This document shows positions 26,551-34,090 of a DNA stretch of 64,000 bases, piece by piece (within the stretch, counting starts at the first letter, position 1; each line of letters starts with the position of its first letter). The stretch covers positions 237,939-301,938 of the forward strand of contig NZ_LBCQ02000009.1 of NCBI RefSeq assembly GCF_001014615.2, given 5' to 3'. The notes under the pieces were generated by a model that ran no database searches, had not been told where the DNA came from, and worked only from the letters and a program-made list of their open reading frames with translations. The position numbers were made by a program, and so were the translations under genes. Source of the DNA: Aquamicrobium sp. LC103. GTDB lineage: Bacteria > Pseudomonadota > Alphaproteobacteria > Rhizobiales > Rhizobiaceae.

Positions 26551-27594
26551 ATGCTGGCTTTGCAAAAGGTGCGGCCCGGCTCGGGAATCGAGTTGCGCGA
26601 CCTGCCGGAGATATCGGAAATCCCCGCCGACGAGGTGGTGATCCGAACCGAGGCGACAGGGATTTGCGGAACCGACCTGCATATCGCCGAATGGACACCG
26701 GGTTATGAATCCATGCAGTCGGCGATGCCGGTCACGCTTGGCCACGAATTCGCCGGTACGATCGTATCCACGGGCATTTCGGTCGACAGCCGCTTTGTGG
26801 GGACGCGGGTCACTGTGCGGCCGTCCGTGGTGTGCGGTAAATGCGATGCCTGCCGCGTCGGCGACGAGGAAAATTGCACCGGCCGTCGCGGCATCGGCAT
26901 CGGGCGCAGCGGTGCCTTTGCCGGCTACGTGGCTGCGCCTTTCGTCAATTGCGTGGTGCTGCCCGACGGGCTCGATTTCGAGATCGCCGCGCTGACGGAG
27001 CCGATGACGGTCTGCGCGGAAGCAGTCGATACCGGCGAGGTGAAGGAGAACGATCGTGTTCTCGTGCTTGGTCCAGGCTTCATAGGGCAGGGGATCGCGT
27101 TATTTTGCGATGCTGCCGGAGCATCCGAGGTGGTTATCTGCGGGCACAATGACGAAGCGCGGCTGAAGACGCTCAACGAGCTCGGTTTCGCCAATACCGT
27201 CGATACGGCCGGAACGACGCTTTCAGAAGCGCTTCACCCTTTCCTCCGGCGCGGCAAGTTCGATGTGGTCATCGAGGCGACGGGTGCTCCCCAGGTGGTG
27301 CCTGACGCGCTTGCCTGCCTGAAGAAGAGGGGGATCCTCGTCATCGCCGGCATCCACCCCCGGCCGGCCGAGATCGATCTCACGCAGTTGGTGCGCAACC
27401 ACCAGCAGGTGAGGGGCTCCTATCGCGCGCCCACCGACACCTGGCATCGTGTCCTAAACTATCTAGCGGCGAACCAGGACCGTGTGCGGGGCCTGATCAC
27501 GCATCGCGTCGATCTGGCGGATGTCGAGCAGGGCTTCGCTCTGGCGCTCGGTAAGACGGCTTCCAAGGTCGTCGTCCGCCATCCGCGGGCTTGA
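26551..27594 (+). CDS. Zinc-dependent alcohol dehydrogenase (MDR family)
   Basis: A 347-residue medium-chain dehydrogenase. Catalytic zinc ligands are the Cys in GICGTDLHIAEW near residue 39 and the GHEFAG His/Glu near residue 67. The structural zinc site is CGKCDACRVGDEENC at about residues 96-110. The NAD-binding loop is VLVLGPGFIGQG. It resembles threonine/sorbitol dehydrogenase-like enzymes that oxidise secondary alcohols. It follows the transporter genes by 33 bases and overlaps the next frame's upstream extension, so it belongs to the same operon and probably acts on the imported compound or an intermediate. Confidence 0.88.
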   Translation: MLALQKVRPGSGIELRDLPEISEIPADEVVIRTEATGICGTDLHIAEWTPGYESMQSAMPVTLGHEFAGTIVSTGISVDSRFVGTRVTVRPSVVCGKCDACRVGDEENCTGRRGIGIGRSGAFAGYVAAPFVNCVVLPDGLDFEIAALTEPMTVCAEAVDTGEVKENDRVLVLGPGFIGQGIALFCDAAGASEVVICGHNDEARLKTLNELGFANTVDTAGTTLSEALHPFLRRGKFDVVIEATGAPQVVPDALACLKKRGILVIAGIHPRPAEIDLTQLVRNHQQVRGSYRAPTDTWHRVLNYLAANQDRVRGLITHRVDLADVEQGFALALGKTASKVVVRHPRA

Positions 27595-27602
27595 GGATGG
27601 TG

Positions 27603-28337
27603 ATGTCCTCGCAAGGCTCCGCTTTCCTGGCACTGTGGAACGGCTTCGATCCGACGCTGCTCGATGAATATGAATGCTGGCACACATTCGAGCATGTGCC
27701 GGAGAGGCTTAGCGTTCCCGGCTTCCTTTCGGGCAAGCGCTACGCGACGGGCGAAGGTGCGAGGCGCAATTTCTTCACCCTCTATGAGATCGAGGCGCTC
27801 GACGTGCTCGAAAGCGCAGCCTATCGTGAGCTCGTCGACAAGCCGACTCTCTGGTCGGCCAAGATGCGGCGCTCCTTCAACGGCTTTCGCAGATATCCGT
27901 GCCGACGCGTGGCCGCAGCCGGAAGCGGCCTGGCAGGCGCGGCAGCGACTTTCATTATGCCCGTGACGAGGCTGGCCGACGAGGCGGATCGCCTTGCCGC
28001 TTTTCTTAGCGAGCAATATTCCTCCGGCAGGATCGCGTCGTTCCAGGTAGGCGTTTCGATTGCCAATCCGCACTACAAGGTGTTCAGCCAGGATTTTTCC
28101 GCTGAGGAGGATTCCTCGGTGGTCGTGGCCGTGGTCGAGGCAACCGGTCGCCCGGCGCTCGACGAACTGGGGCAAGCGCTTTTCGCGCGGATCGCGCCGG
28201 CGCTCAGCGAGGCCGGCACGCCGGACTGGGAAGTCTTCGATTTCCTCTACGCGATCGGCAAGCCGGAATTGCGCGAGGCGGACGGATGGCGCATTCGGCC
28301 GCGTGATGATCTGCGCGTGCTTTTCCGTGCCGGCTGA
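27603..28337 (+). CDS. Unrecognised protein, probable EthD/dimeric-barrel-like fold
   Basis: A 244-residue protein starting at ATG 27603, six bases after GAGG; TTG 27591 and ATG 27597 are alternatives. No signal peptide or membrane helix. The first half (FLALWNGFDPTLLDEYECWHTFEHVPERLSVPGFLSGKRYATG) has the H-x-x-E-H-V-P-E-R pattern seen in small ferredoxin-like dimeric barrel proteins such as EthD and related monooxygenase-like families. The second half (FQVGVSIANPHYKVFSQDFS) may be a second copy of that fold. I do not recognise the function. It ends the plus-strand cluster. Confidence 0.6.
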   Translation: MSSQGSAFLALWNGFDPTLLDEYECWHTFEHVPERLSVPGFLSGKRYATGEGARRNFFTLYEIEALDVLESAAYRELVDKPTLWSAKMRRSFNGFRRYPCRRVAAAGSGLAGAAATFIMPVTRLADEADRLAAFLSEQYSSGRIASFQVGVSIANPHYKVFSQDFSAEEDSSVVVAVVEATGRPALDELGQALFARIAPALSEAGTPDWEVFDFLYAIGKPELREADGWRIRPRDDLRVLFRAG

Positions 28338-28466
28338 TCCATCATTTCCGACAGCGAGCCTCGGCGTGGATGCGACGAGATTTTACTGTGTCCACAGGCG
28401 CGGCTGTGGCACTATACTGGCTTAATTCCTCGGCAATCACGTCGTTGATTCTCAGCCGCGTCAAAC
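28338..28466. other. Non-coding gap after the catabolic cluster
   Basis: No gene is seen between the last plus-strand gene and the palindrome at 28467. A small hairpin CCACAG (28392-28397) / CTGTGG (28404-28409) is present but has no T-run, so no terminator is called. Confidence 0.4.
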
Positions 28467-28494
28467 ATGTCCGATAAATAGAATTATCGGACAT
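28467..28494. repeat. Resolvase-site-like palindrome, copy 2
   Basis: A 28-bp palindrome with perfect 11-bp arms, ATGTCCGATAA (28467-28477) and TTATCGGACAT (28484-28494), around ATAGAA. It matches the copy at 7218-7246 along its length with one base inserted or deleted, shares the off-centre GAATT and has the same orientation. A further TGATAAT lies at about 28540. It is in a 241-bp gene-free gap between two oppositely oriented operons that end here, so an operator role is less natural than at copy 1. Confidence 0.65.
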
Positions 28495-28578
28495 CGTCTC
28501 ACAAAGACAAGCGCGGCGGTTTTGTTCCTAAAATAGCTGATAATGCGCCGTTCTGATATGGCTTTCTGAAGCTTCGCA

Positions 28579-29256
28579 CTAAACCTGCAAGGCCGAATTG
28601 ATCAACGGCTTGAGCTCCGCGGGCCGCAGCACCTGGGTGACGAAGCGATCGACGAGCGGTTCATAGTGCTTCCAGAGCGTGCGCAAGGCTGTTGCCGGCA
28701 AAGGCTGGAAGTCGACACGCAGATCTACCAGCGGCCAAGCGTGACGATCGACGACCAAAAGCTTGGCGGCCATTGCCGGCTGGGTCTCGCCGCCCGCTTT
28801 AACTCCTGCGTCGAGCGCGTCGAGCAGGCGTTCGGCGAAGCTGTCGGCTTGCGAACTCTCGTAACCTGCGATCATTGCCGAGGTCACACTTTCGTTGGCG
28901 AGGAAATTGCCGACGGAGATGCAGGCATCGCCCTGATGCGCGGTGTTGATCGATTCAATGCGTGGCCCGTTGAAGAAAGCGGTGCGTCCCAGGCAATCGA
29001 CGGCCGCGAACTGGCGCAGGTCCGGCTGGTCGCTGCCGGCCACCAGTATGTTGACGACCTCGTGAGCCGAAAAGCCTTGCGAGAGGAGATCGAGGCCGAG
29101 CGGTCCACTGCGGATGTCGGTGCGGTGCTGGGTCACGACCGCACCTGCGCCGGCGCGCGCCCATGGGCACCGATTGCCGACTGCGATGCTGGAACTCGCG
29201 ACCGCTATCCCGAACATCCCGGTCTTTCGGTCGAGCGCGGAAAGGGAAAAGGTCAT
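28579..29256 (-). CDS. DUF1028 family protein (Ntn-hydrolase-like)
   Basis: A 225-residue DUF1028 protein. Characteristic stretches are the start MTFSLSALDRKTGMFGIAVASSSIAVGNRCPWARAGAGAVVTQ in outline and the later GNFLANESVTSAM. The fold resembles N-terminal nucleophile hydrolases; members occur with amide- or ring-hydrolysing enzymes. No processing site is obvious beyond the start. It is last in the minus-strand operon with HyuA, HyuB and the polyamine-type transporter, 34 bases after the permease gene. It may hydrolyse an amide product of that pathway. Confidence 0.82.
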   Translation of the reverse strand: MTFSLSALDRKTGMFGIAVASSSIAVGNRCPWARAGAGAVVTQHRTDIRSGPLGLDLLSQGFSAHEVVNILVAGSDQPDLRQFAAVDCLGRTAFFNGPRIESINTAHQGDACISVGNFLANESVTSAMIAGYESSQADSFAERLLDALDAGVKAGGETQPAMAAKLLVVDRHAWPLVDLRVDFQPLPATALRTLWKHYEPLVDRFVTQVLRPAELKPLINSALQV

Positions 29257-29290
29257 GATCGTACCCTTGATGTTTGTTGGTCGTGCGGCT

Positions 29291-30091
29291 TCACGTCGCC
29301 ACCGTCATCTTGTGAATGCCGTAAACCCTGTCGGCGACGATGAGCGCTCCGACGGCCAACAGCAGTTGCAGCGTGGAGAGGGCGGCGATCGAGGGATCGA
29401 ACTGATGTTCCATGTAGCTCAACATCACCACGGGGAGCGTGTTCGTCTGCGAACTGCCGAAGAAGTAGGAAACCGGCAGGTTGTCGAAGGAGGTGAGGAA
29501 GGAGAACAGGCAGCCCGCCGCGATGCCTGAGCGGATCAGCGGCAGGGTCACCTCGCGGAAGGTCACCAGTGGGCTCGCACCGAGAATGCGCGCGGCTTCC
29601 TCATAGGAGGGCGGAATCGAGCGATAGACGGCAGTGACCGTGCGCAGCACATAAGGCAGGCACACGACCGTGTGGGTGATGACCAGCGCGGTGAAGGAGA
29701 CGCCGATGCCGATTTGCGAGAGGAAGAACAGCGAGGCGAAGCCGATGACGATCATCGGCATGGACAGCGGCGAGAGCAGAAACGTCGACACGGCGTTCGC
29801 CCAGCCGGCGCGGGCACGCGCGAGATAGAGGCTGGCGGGAATGCCGATCACGCATGAAAGCAACGTTGCGACGATCGCCAGCGTGAAACTGACGAGGAGG
29901 GCATCGATGAAGGGCTGATACTCGAAGATGCGCGCGAACCAACGCAGGGACCAGCCGGGGATCGGAAAGGCGGCGAAGCTGGCGGAAGTGAAGGAAATCA
30001 GCACCACGATCAGGATCGGCGCCAGCATGAAGACAAAGAACAGAACGACGAAGACGAGGAGTACAAGGTCGGTAAGCGATCTGGCGCGCAT
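29291..30091 (-). CDS. ABC transporter permease, spermidine/putrescine type (PotC-like)
   Basis: A 266-residue inner-membrane permease: N-terminal helix LVFVVLFFVFMLAPILIVVLISF, the PotC-class SLRWFARIFEYQPFIDALLVSF stretch, and coupling loop YEEAARILGASPLVTFREVTLPLI. About six transmembrane helices. It follows its partner permease by a single base. It would form a heterodimer with that permease and be fed by the Tat-type binding protein encoded upstream. Confidence 0.9.
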   Translation of the reverse strand: MRARSLTDLVLLVFVVLFFVFMLAPILIVVLISFTSASFAAFPIPGWSLRWFARIFEYQPFIDALLVSFTLAIVATLLSCVIGIPASLYLARARAGWANAVSTFLLSPLSMPMIVIGFASLFFLSQIGIGVSFTALVITHTVVCLPYVLRTVTAVYRSIPPSYEEAARILGASPLVTFREVTLPLIRSGIAAGCLFSFLTSFDNLPVSYFFGSSQTNTLPVVMLSYMEHQFDPSIAALSTLQLLLAVGALIVADRVYGIHKMTVAT

Positions 30092-30092
30092 G

Positions 30093-30959
30093 TCAGCTTC
30101 CTCCCTGGCGGCGCACCAGCCGCAATTGCAGATAAAGGCAGGCGAGCGCGATGACGAGCAGGACCGTGCTCATCGCGCTTGCCATGGAGAAGTCGCGCGT
30201 GGTGTTGAACTGTTGATAGATGAAGAGCGGCAGCGTCTGGAAGCCGCCACCCAACAGCACCAGCGTCACGAAGCTGCCATTGGCGATCATGAAGACGAGG
30301 ATCGCCCCGGTGCCGATGCCATCCGCCGACAGCGGCAGGGTAACCTCGCGAAAGGTGCGCCAGCGTCCCGCGCCGAGGATCTGCGCGCTTTCCTCGAGCC
30401 GCCGGTCTATGCCCTGCAGCACGGTGGCGATCGATAGCACCATGAAAGGAACGAGAACATGCACCAGCCCGATTATGGCGATGGCGGGCGTGTTCATGAT
30501 CTGCAGCGGCCGTTCTAGCCAGCCGAGCTCCTGAACGAGAAGATTGTTGACGAGGCCGCGCCGGGCAAACAGTACCTGCCAGCCGAAGGTGCGCATGATG
30601 ATCGAGGTCAAAAGCGGCGCGATCAGCAGGAAGATGACGAGGCCGCTCCAGCGACCGGCCTTGCGTACGAGGAAATAGGCGACGGGATAGCCGATGGCGG
30701 CGCAGATCAGCGTAACGACGGTGGAGAGCACCACCGTCTCCAGGGTTACGCCGAGATAGAAGCGGTCAGTGAGAAGCTGGACGTAGCGGGCAAGGGTGAA
30801 GCCTTGGCCATCGGCCGTGGCGAAACTGCGCATCGCATTGTCGAACAGCGGCAGCACGAAAAAGGCGACGAGGAAGAGGACGGCCGGCCCGATGAGAAGC
30901 AGGCCGCGCAAGCCGCGTGCTCCAAGCCGGGATTTCGTCTTGTCGACCGCTGTCGCCAT
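30093..30959 (-). CDS. ABC transporter permease, spermidine/putrescine type (PotB-like)
   Basis: A 288-residue PotB-class permease starting MATAVDKTKSRLGARGLRG at 30959; the in-frame extension to 31061 is not family-like. Helices include LLLIGPAVLFLVAFFVLPLF at the start. The coupling loop is LEESAQILGAGRWRTFREVTLPL near residue 185. It lies 65 bases after the binding-protein gene. With the PotC-like permease and the PotA-like ATPase at 36171 it makes one importer. Confidence 0.9.
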   Translation of the reverse strand: MATAVDKTKSRLGARGLRGLLLIGPAVLFLVAFFVLPLFDNAMRSFATADGQGFTLARYVQLLTDRFYLGVTLETVVLSTVVTLICAAIGYPVAYFLVRKAGRWSGLVIFLLIAPLLTSIIMRTFGWQVLFARRGLVNNLLVQELGWLERPLQIMNTPAIAIIGLVHVLVPFMVLSIATVLQGIDRRLEESAQILGAGRWRTFREVTLPLSADGIGTGAILVFMIANGSFVTLVLLGGGFQTLPLFIYQQFNTTRDFSMASAMSTVLLVIALACLYLQLRLVRRQGGS

Positions 30960-31024
30960 TCCGATGTCCTTTTGCCGCTCGTCGGCATGGCCCGGCCACC
31001 GGACGATGCCGATCTGGTTCTCGC

Positions 31025-32080
31025 CTACATGCCGATCTCGCGGTTCCAGCGGTCCACCCACTCGTTACGGACTTCCGCAATCTGCTCATAGGGCGGGAAG
31101 GCCGCGTTCTGCCAGGGTGTAATGCGCGGCTTGAGCTTCTCGGAGTAGACGACCTCCTCGTTGGTGACGCCGTAATTCATGATCTCTGCGAACTTGGTCT
31201 GGTTTTCCGCGTCAAGAACTTCGTTAAGATAATCCCAGGCCAGTGGATTGGCATTGACCGGCTTCTGCACGGCTACGGCGTTGAGCGAGCCGCCTTCCTC
31301 GGGATTGATGAAGCCCATCCAGGTCGCGCCCTCGTCGTAGTGGTTCCAGGTGCGGCCATCGAAATAGATGCCGAGCTCCGCCTCGCCGGAGGCGAGATGA
31401 TTGAAGAAATCGTTGGGCCCGCCCCAAAAGACCAGATTGTCCTTCATCCGCGCGACGGCATCGAAGAACGGATCGACATTGTCGACGCCGCCGCCCAATG
31501 CCTCGGCCATCGCCCAGATCAGCATGATCGGCGTTACCGCATAGGCGATCGAAGGCAGCGACGCGATGAATTCGCCGTCGGCCACCCGGTCGACGAATTC
31601 GGCGAAGGACTTGGGCGGCTCGGCGACGGTCTCCTTATTGTAGGTGATACCGGCGACGCCATAGTCGAAGACGGTGCCCTTGCCTATCACGCTGTCGGTG
31701 AAGACCTGCGGTATCTGGGCGAGGTTGGGCAGCTTCTCGACGGTGAAGTCGTCCATCAGCCCGGCCTTGGCCGCGGTTAACGCCAAGTCCGGCGTCATGA
31801 TGAGCACGTCGACCGGCGGCTTTTCGGGATTGGCCTCGACCTGGGCAAGCCATTGCGGCGGCCCGCCGAGCGACACCGTGGCCGTGGCGCCGGTCTTCGC
31901 CTGGAAGGGCGCGACGAAGCAGTCGCGCACGGCCTGCTCCCAGACCCCTCCGAACGCGGTCACGTTGAGCGGAGCTCCTTGAGCGTTGACGAGGCGGGGA
32001 AATCCGCCCAGCGCCAGAGCGGTTCCGGCCATGGCGCCGGATTTCAGCAGTCGTCGTCTCGTGAAGGTCGTCATTTCCAT
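31025..32080 (-). CDS. ABC transporter substrate-binding protein, PotD/extracellular family 1 type
   Basis: A 351-residue periplasmic binding protein with a twin-arginine signal, FTRRRLLKSGAMAGTALALGG, and a likely cut after VNAQ near residue 34. The mature protein begins LNVTAFGGVWEQAVRDCFVAPFQAKTGA, the usual start of PotD-like (spermidine/putrescine or 2-aminoethylphosphonate) binding proteins. Other marks are VFDYGVAGITYNK and LGIYFDGRTWNHYDEGA. It sits between HyuB and the permeases, so its ligand is likely the cyclic amide or amino-acid derivative processed by HyuAB rather than a polyamine. Confidence 0.88.
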   Translation of the reverse strand: MEMTTFTRRRLLKSGAMAGTALALGGFPRLVNAQGAPLNVTAFGGVWEQAVRDCFVAPFQAKTGATATVSLGGPPQWLAQVEANPEKPPVDVLIMTPDLALTAAKAGLMDDFTVEKLPNLAQIPQVFTDSVIGKGTVFDYGVAGITYNKETVAEPPKSFAEFVDRVADGEFIASLPSIAYAVTPIMLIWAMAEALGGGVDNVDPFFDAVARMKDNLVFWGGPNDFFNHLASGEAELGIYFDGRTWNHYDEGATWMGFINPEEGGSLNAVAVQKPVNANPLAWDYLNEVLDAENQTKFAEIMNYGVTNEEVVYSEKLKPRITPWQNAAFPPYEQIAEVRNEWVDRWNREIGM

Positions 32081-32113
32081 CTCCTGCCTTAACAGTTGAG
32101 AATCATCGCTTCA

Positions 32114-34090
32114 TCAATCGGCAAGCGCCGCCCGGAGCGCCTGGCGGGCGGTCTCGGCCTGATCCGGCGTTGCCGGTTTGCGCGGAAAGCCTTCCGGCAG
32201 CCGGCCGAGAGCGCCGCCGAGGATTTCGTGACGCAACCGCTGTCTGCGGGCGAGCGGCTGCGCGAGAAGCTTGTGGTTCAGCGCGTCCATCAATTCGGGC
32301 GCGAAGATTTCTTCCCAGGCATCACGCTCGGGTCCGAAGGCGATTTCCTTGTTGCCGGCAACACGGCCGGCGCGCGCGGTCTGTGTTGCATGCTCGTCGA
32401 CGCCGCCGTCGGCAATGACGACGCCATAGTCGCGGCGCGCGCCCTCGATGGTGACGAAGCCGTTCGCCACATCGGCGAGCACGGCGGCCGGATCGCGCCG
32501 ATAGGGGTTGCCCCAGCCGCCCGCGCCCGGCGTGCGGAAGGACACGATATCACCGGCATTGACCTCGAGCACATCAATCTTGCCGAGGTGGTGTTCGTTG
32601 GGCATGCCTTCGTTGACGACGAGGCTACCGGGCTCGCCGGCGTTCGCGCCGCTGCGCCCCCATGGGCGGAACAGCAGCCGCTCCATGCCGCGGCCCAACA
32701 CGTTGGTGCCGTCGGTGAGCACGCGGAAGGTGAGCTCCATGCCGCAGCCACCGCGCCATTCGCCCGCGCCGCCGGAATCCGGCCGCAGGGCATAGCGCAA
32801 TATCTCGATGCCGAGTTCGGCCTCGACCGTCTCGACGGGATTGTTGGCGAGGTTGGAGATGCCCGAATCGCGGCCGTCGACTCCGTCGTGCCCTTGGCGC
32901 GCGCCGGTGCCGCCGATCATCGGCTCGACCACCTGTACGTTGCGGCCACCCTTGGCATTCGGCTCGGCCATGACGACTGGGATCACCGTTCCACTGGAGG
33001 CGGCCGGCATCACCGAGGGCAATGCCAGACCGAAGGCGCCGTTGAGAACGTCGTTGACCCGGATCGCCGCCGCATGACGGACGCCGGTGGCCGCAGGCTC
33101 CTCTGGATTGACGATGCTGCCCAGCGGCGCTTCGATGGAGACCGGGCCGAGCAGGCCGGCGTTGAGCGGCACGGTTTGGTCGAGCGTATGGACCAGCGCC
33201 AGCACGCGCAGCGTCAACCAGGCATGCGGGCGCCCGCGCGAGGGGATGTTCATTGCGGCCGCGACCTGCGGATCGGAGCCGGTGAAGTCGAGATGCACGG
33301 TGCCGCCGCGGATCGTCAGTGCAAGTGCGAGGCGCACCGGCAGGTGGCTCACCGCGTCGTCATCGAGATAGTCGACGAAACGATATGTGCCTTCGGGAAT
33401 GGTGGACAGAACGCTGCGCGCCTTCTGGTTTGCATAGGCGACAAGGTCCTCTTCCGCCTCGAGAAGAGTCGCGGCGCCGTGCTGGGCGATGACCTGGTCG
33501 ATGCGTCGCTGGCCCGCCGCCAAAGCGGCGAGCATGGCGCGAATGTCGCCCATATTGGCATCGGGGGTGCGGCTGTTGGCATCGAGGAAGAGGCGCACGT
33601 CCGGATTCATCTCGCCCCGGCGCATCAGCTTGACCGGCGGTATGCGCAGACCTTCCTGGTAGATTTCGGTGTTGGTCGGAGAGATGGAGGAGGGAACGCG
33701 TCCGCCGACGTCCGAACAATGCACGAAGCACCAGCCATAGGCGACGACCTCGCCTTCGTGGAAATAGGGTGCGATCATGTGCAGGTCCGGCAGATGGGTC
33801 GCAAGGCCTTCCGAGCGGTAGGGGTCGTTGGTCAGGATCACGTCGCCCGGTTCCAGCGGGCCGACCGCCTCGATCGCTGGAGCGCATTCCAGTCCGACGA
33901 AGCCCGAAACGCCGATCGAGCGCGGATAGGCGAAGAAGCGGCCGTCGAGTCCGGCCAGCGCACAGGCGAAGTCGGCCGTTTCCTTGACGTAGAGCGTGCG
34001 GCCCGTGCGCTGCAGCGTCAGGCACATCTCCTCGGTGATCGCGGCGAGCTTGTTGTTGAGGATTTCCAGCGTGACGGGATCGAGCTTCAT
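32114..34090 (-). CDS. Hydantoinase B / 5-oxoprolinase beta-type subunit
   Basis: A 658-residue HyuB-family protein starting MKLDPVTLEILNNKLAAITEEM at 34090; four bases overlap the HyuA stop. Family landmarks are TADFACALAGLDGRFFAYPRSIGVSGFVG, DPYRSEGLATHLPDLHMI, and a glycine-rich GAGEWRGGCGMELTFRV. It works with HyuA in ATP-dependent opening of a five-membered cyclic amide (hydantoin, N-methylhydantoin or 5-oxoproline). The C-terminal roughly 100 residues beyond the core are charged and less conserved. The operon's polyamine-type transporter and DUF1028 protein suggest an imported cyclic amide as substrate, but which one cannot be read from sequence. Confidence 0.87.
   Translation of the reverse strand: MKLDPVTLEILNNKLAAITEEMCLTLQRTGRTLYVKETADFACALAGLDGRFFAYPRSIGVSGFVGLECAPAIEAVGPLEPGDVILTNDPYRSEGLATHLPDLHMIAPYFHEGEVVAYGWCFVHCSDVGGRVPSSISPTNTEIYQEGLRIPPVKLMRRGEMNPDVRLFLDANSRTPDANMGDIRAMLAALAAGQRRIDQVIAQHGAATLLEAEEDLVAYANQKARSVLSTIPEGTYRFVDYLDDDAVSHLPVRLALALTIRGGTVHLDFTGSDPQVAAAMNIPSRGRPHAWLTLRVLALVHTLDQTVPLNAGLLGPVSIEAPLGSIVNPEEPAATGVRHAAAIRVNDVLNGAFGLALPSVMPAASSGTVIPVVMAEPNAKGGRNVQVVEPMIGGTGARQGHDGVDGRDSGISNLANNPVETVEAELGIEILRYALRPDSGGAGEWRGGCGMELTFRVLTDGTNVLGRGMERLLFRPWGRSGANAGEPGSLVVNEGMPNEHHLGKIDVLEVNAGDIVSFRTPGAGGWGNPYRRDPAAVLADVANGFVTIEGARRDYGVVIADGGVDEHATQTARAGRVAGNKEIAFGPERDAWEEIFAPELMDALNHKLLAQPLARRQRLRHEILGGALGRLPEGFPRKPATPDQAETARQALRAALAD

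Noticed and set aside
28392..28409. CCACAG/CTGTGG hairpin as terminator of the catabolic cluster
   Set aside because: Only six base pairs and followed by CACTATACTGG rather than a T-run.
31025..32080. Naming the PotD-type binding protein as a true spermidine/putrescine receptor
   Set aside because: Family membership is clear but the operon with HyuA-HyuB points to a different ligand, so no pot gene symbol was assigned.
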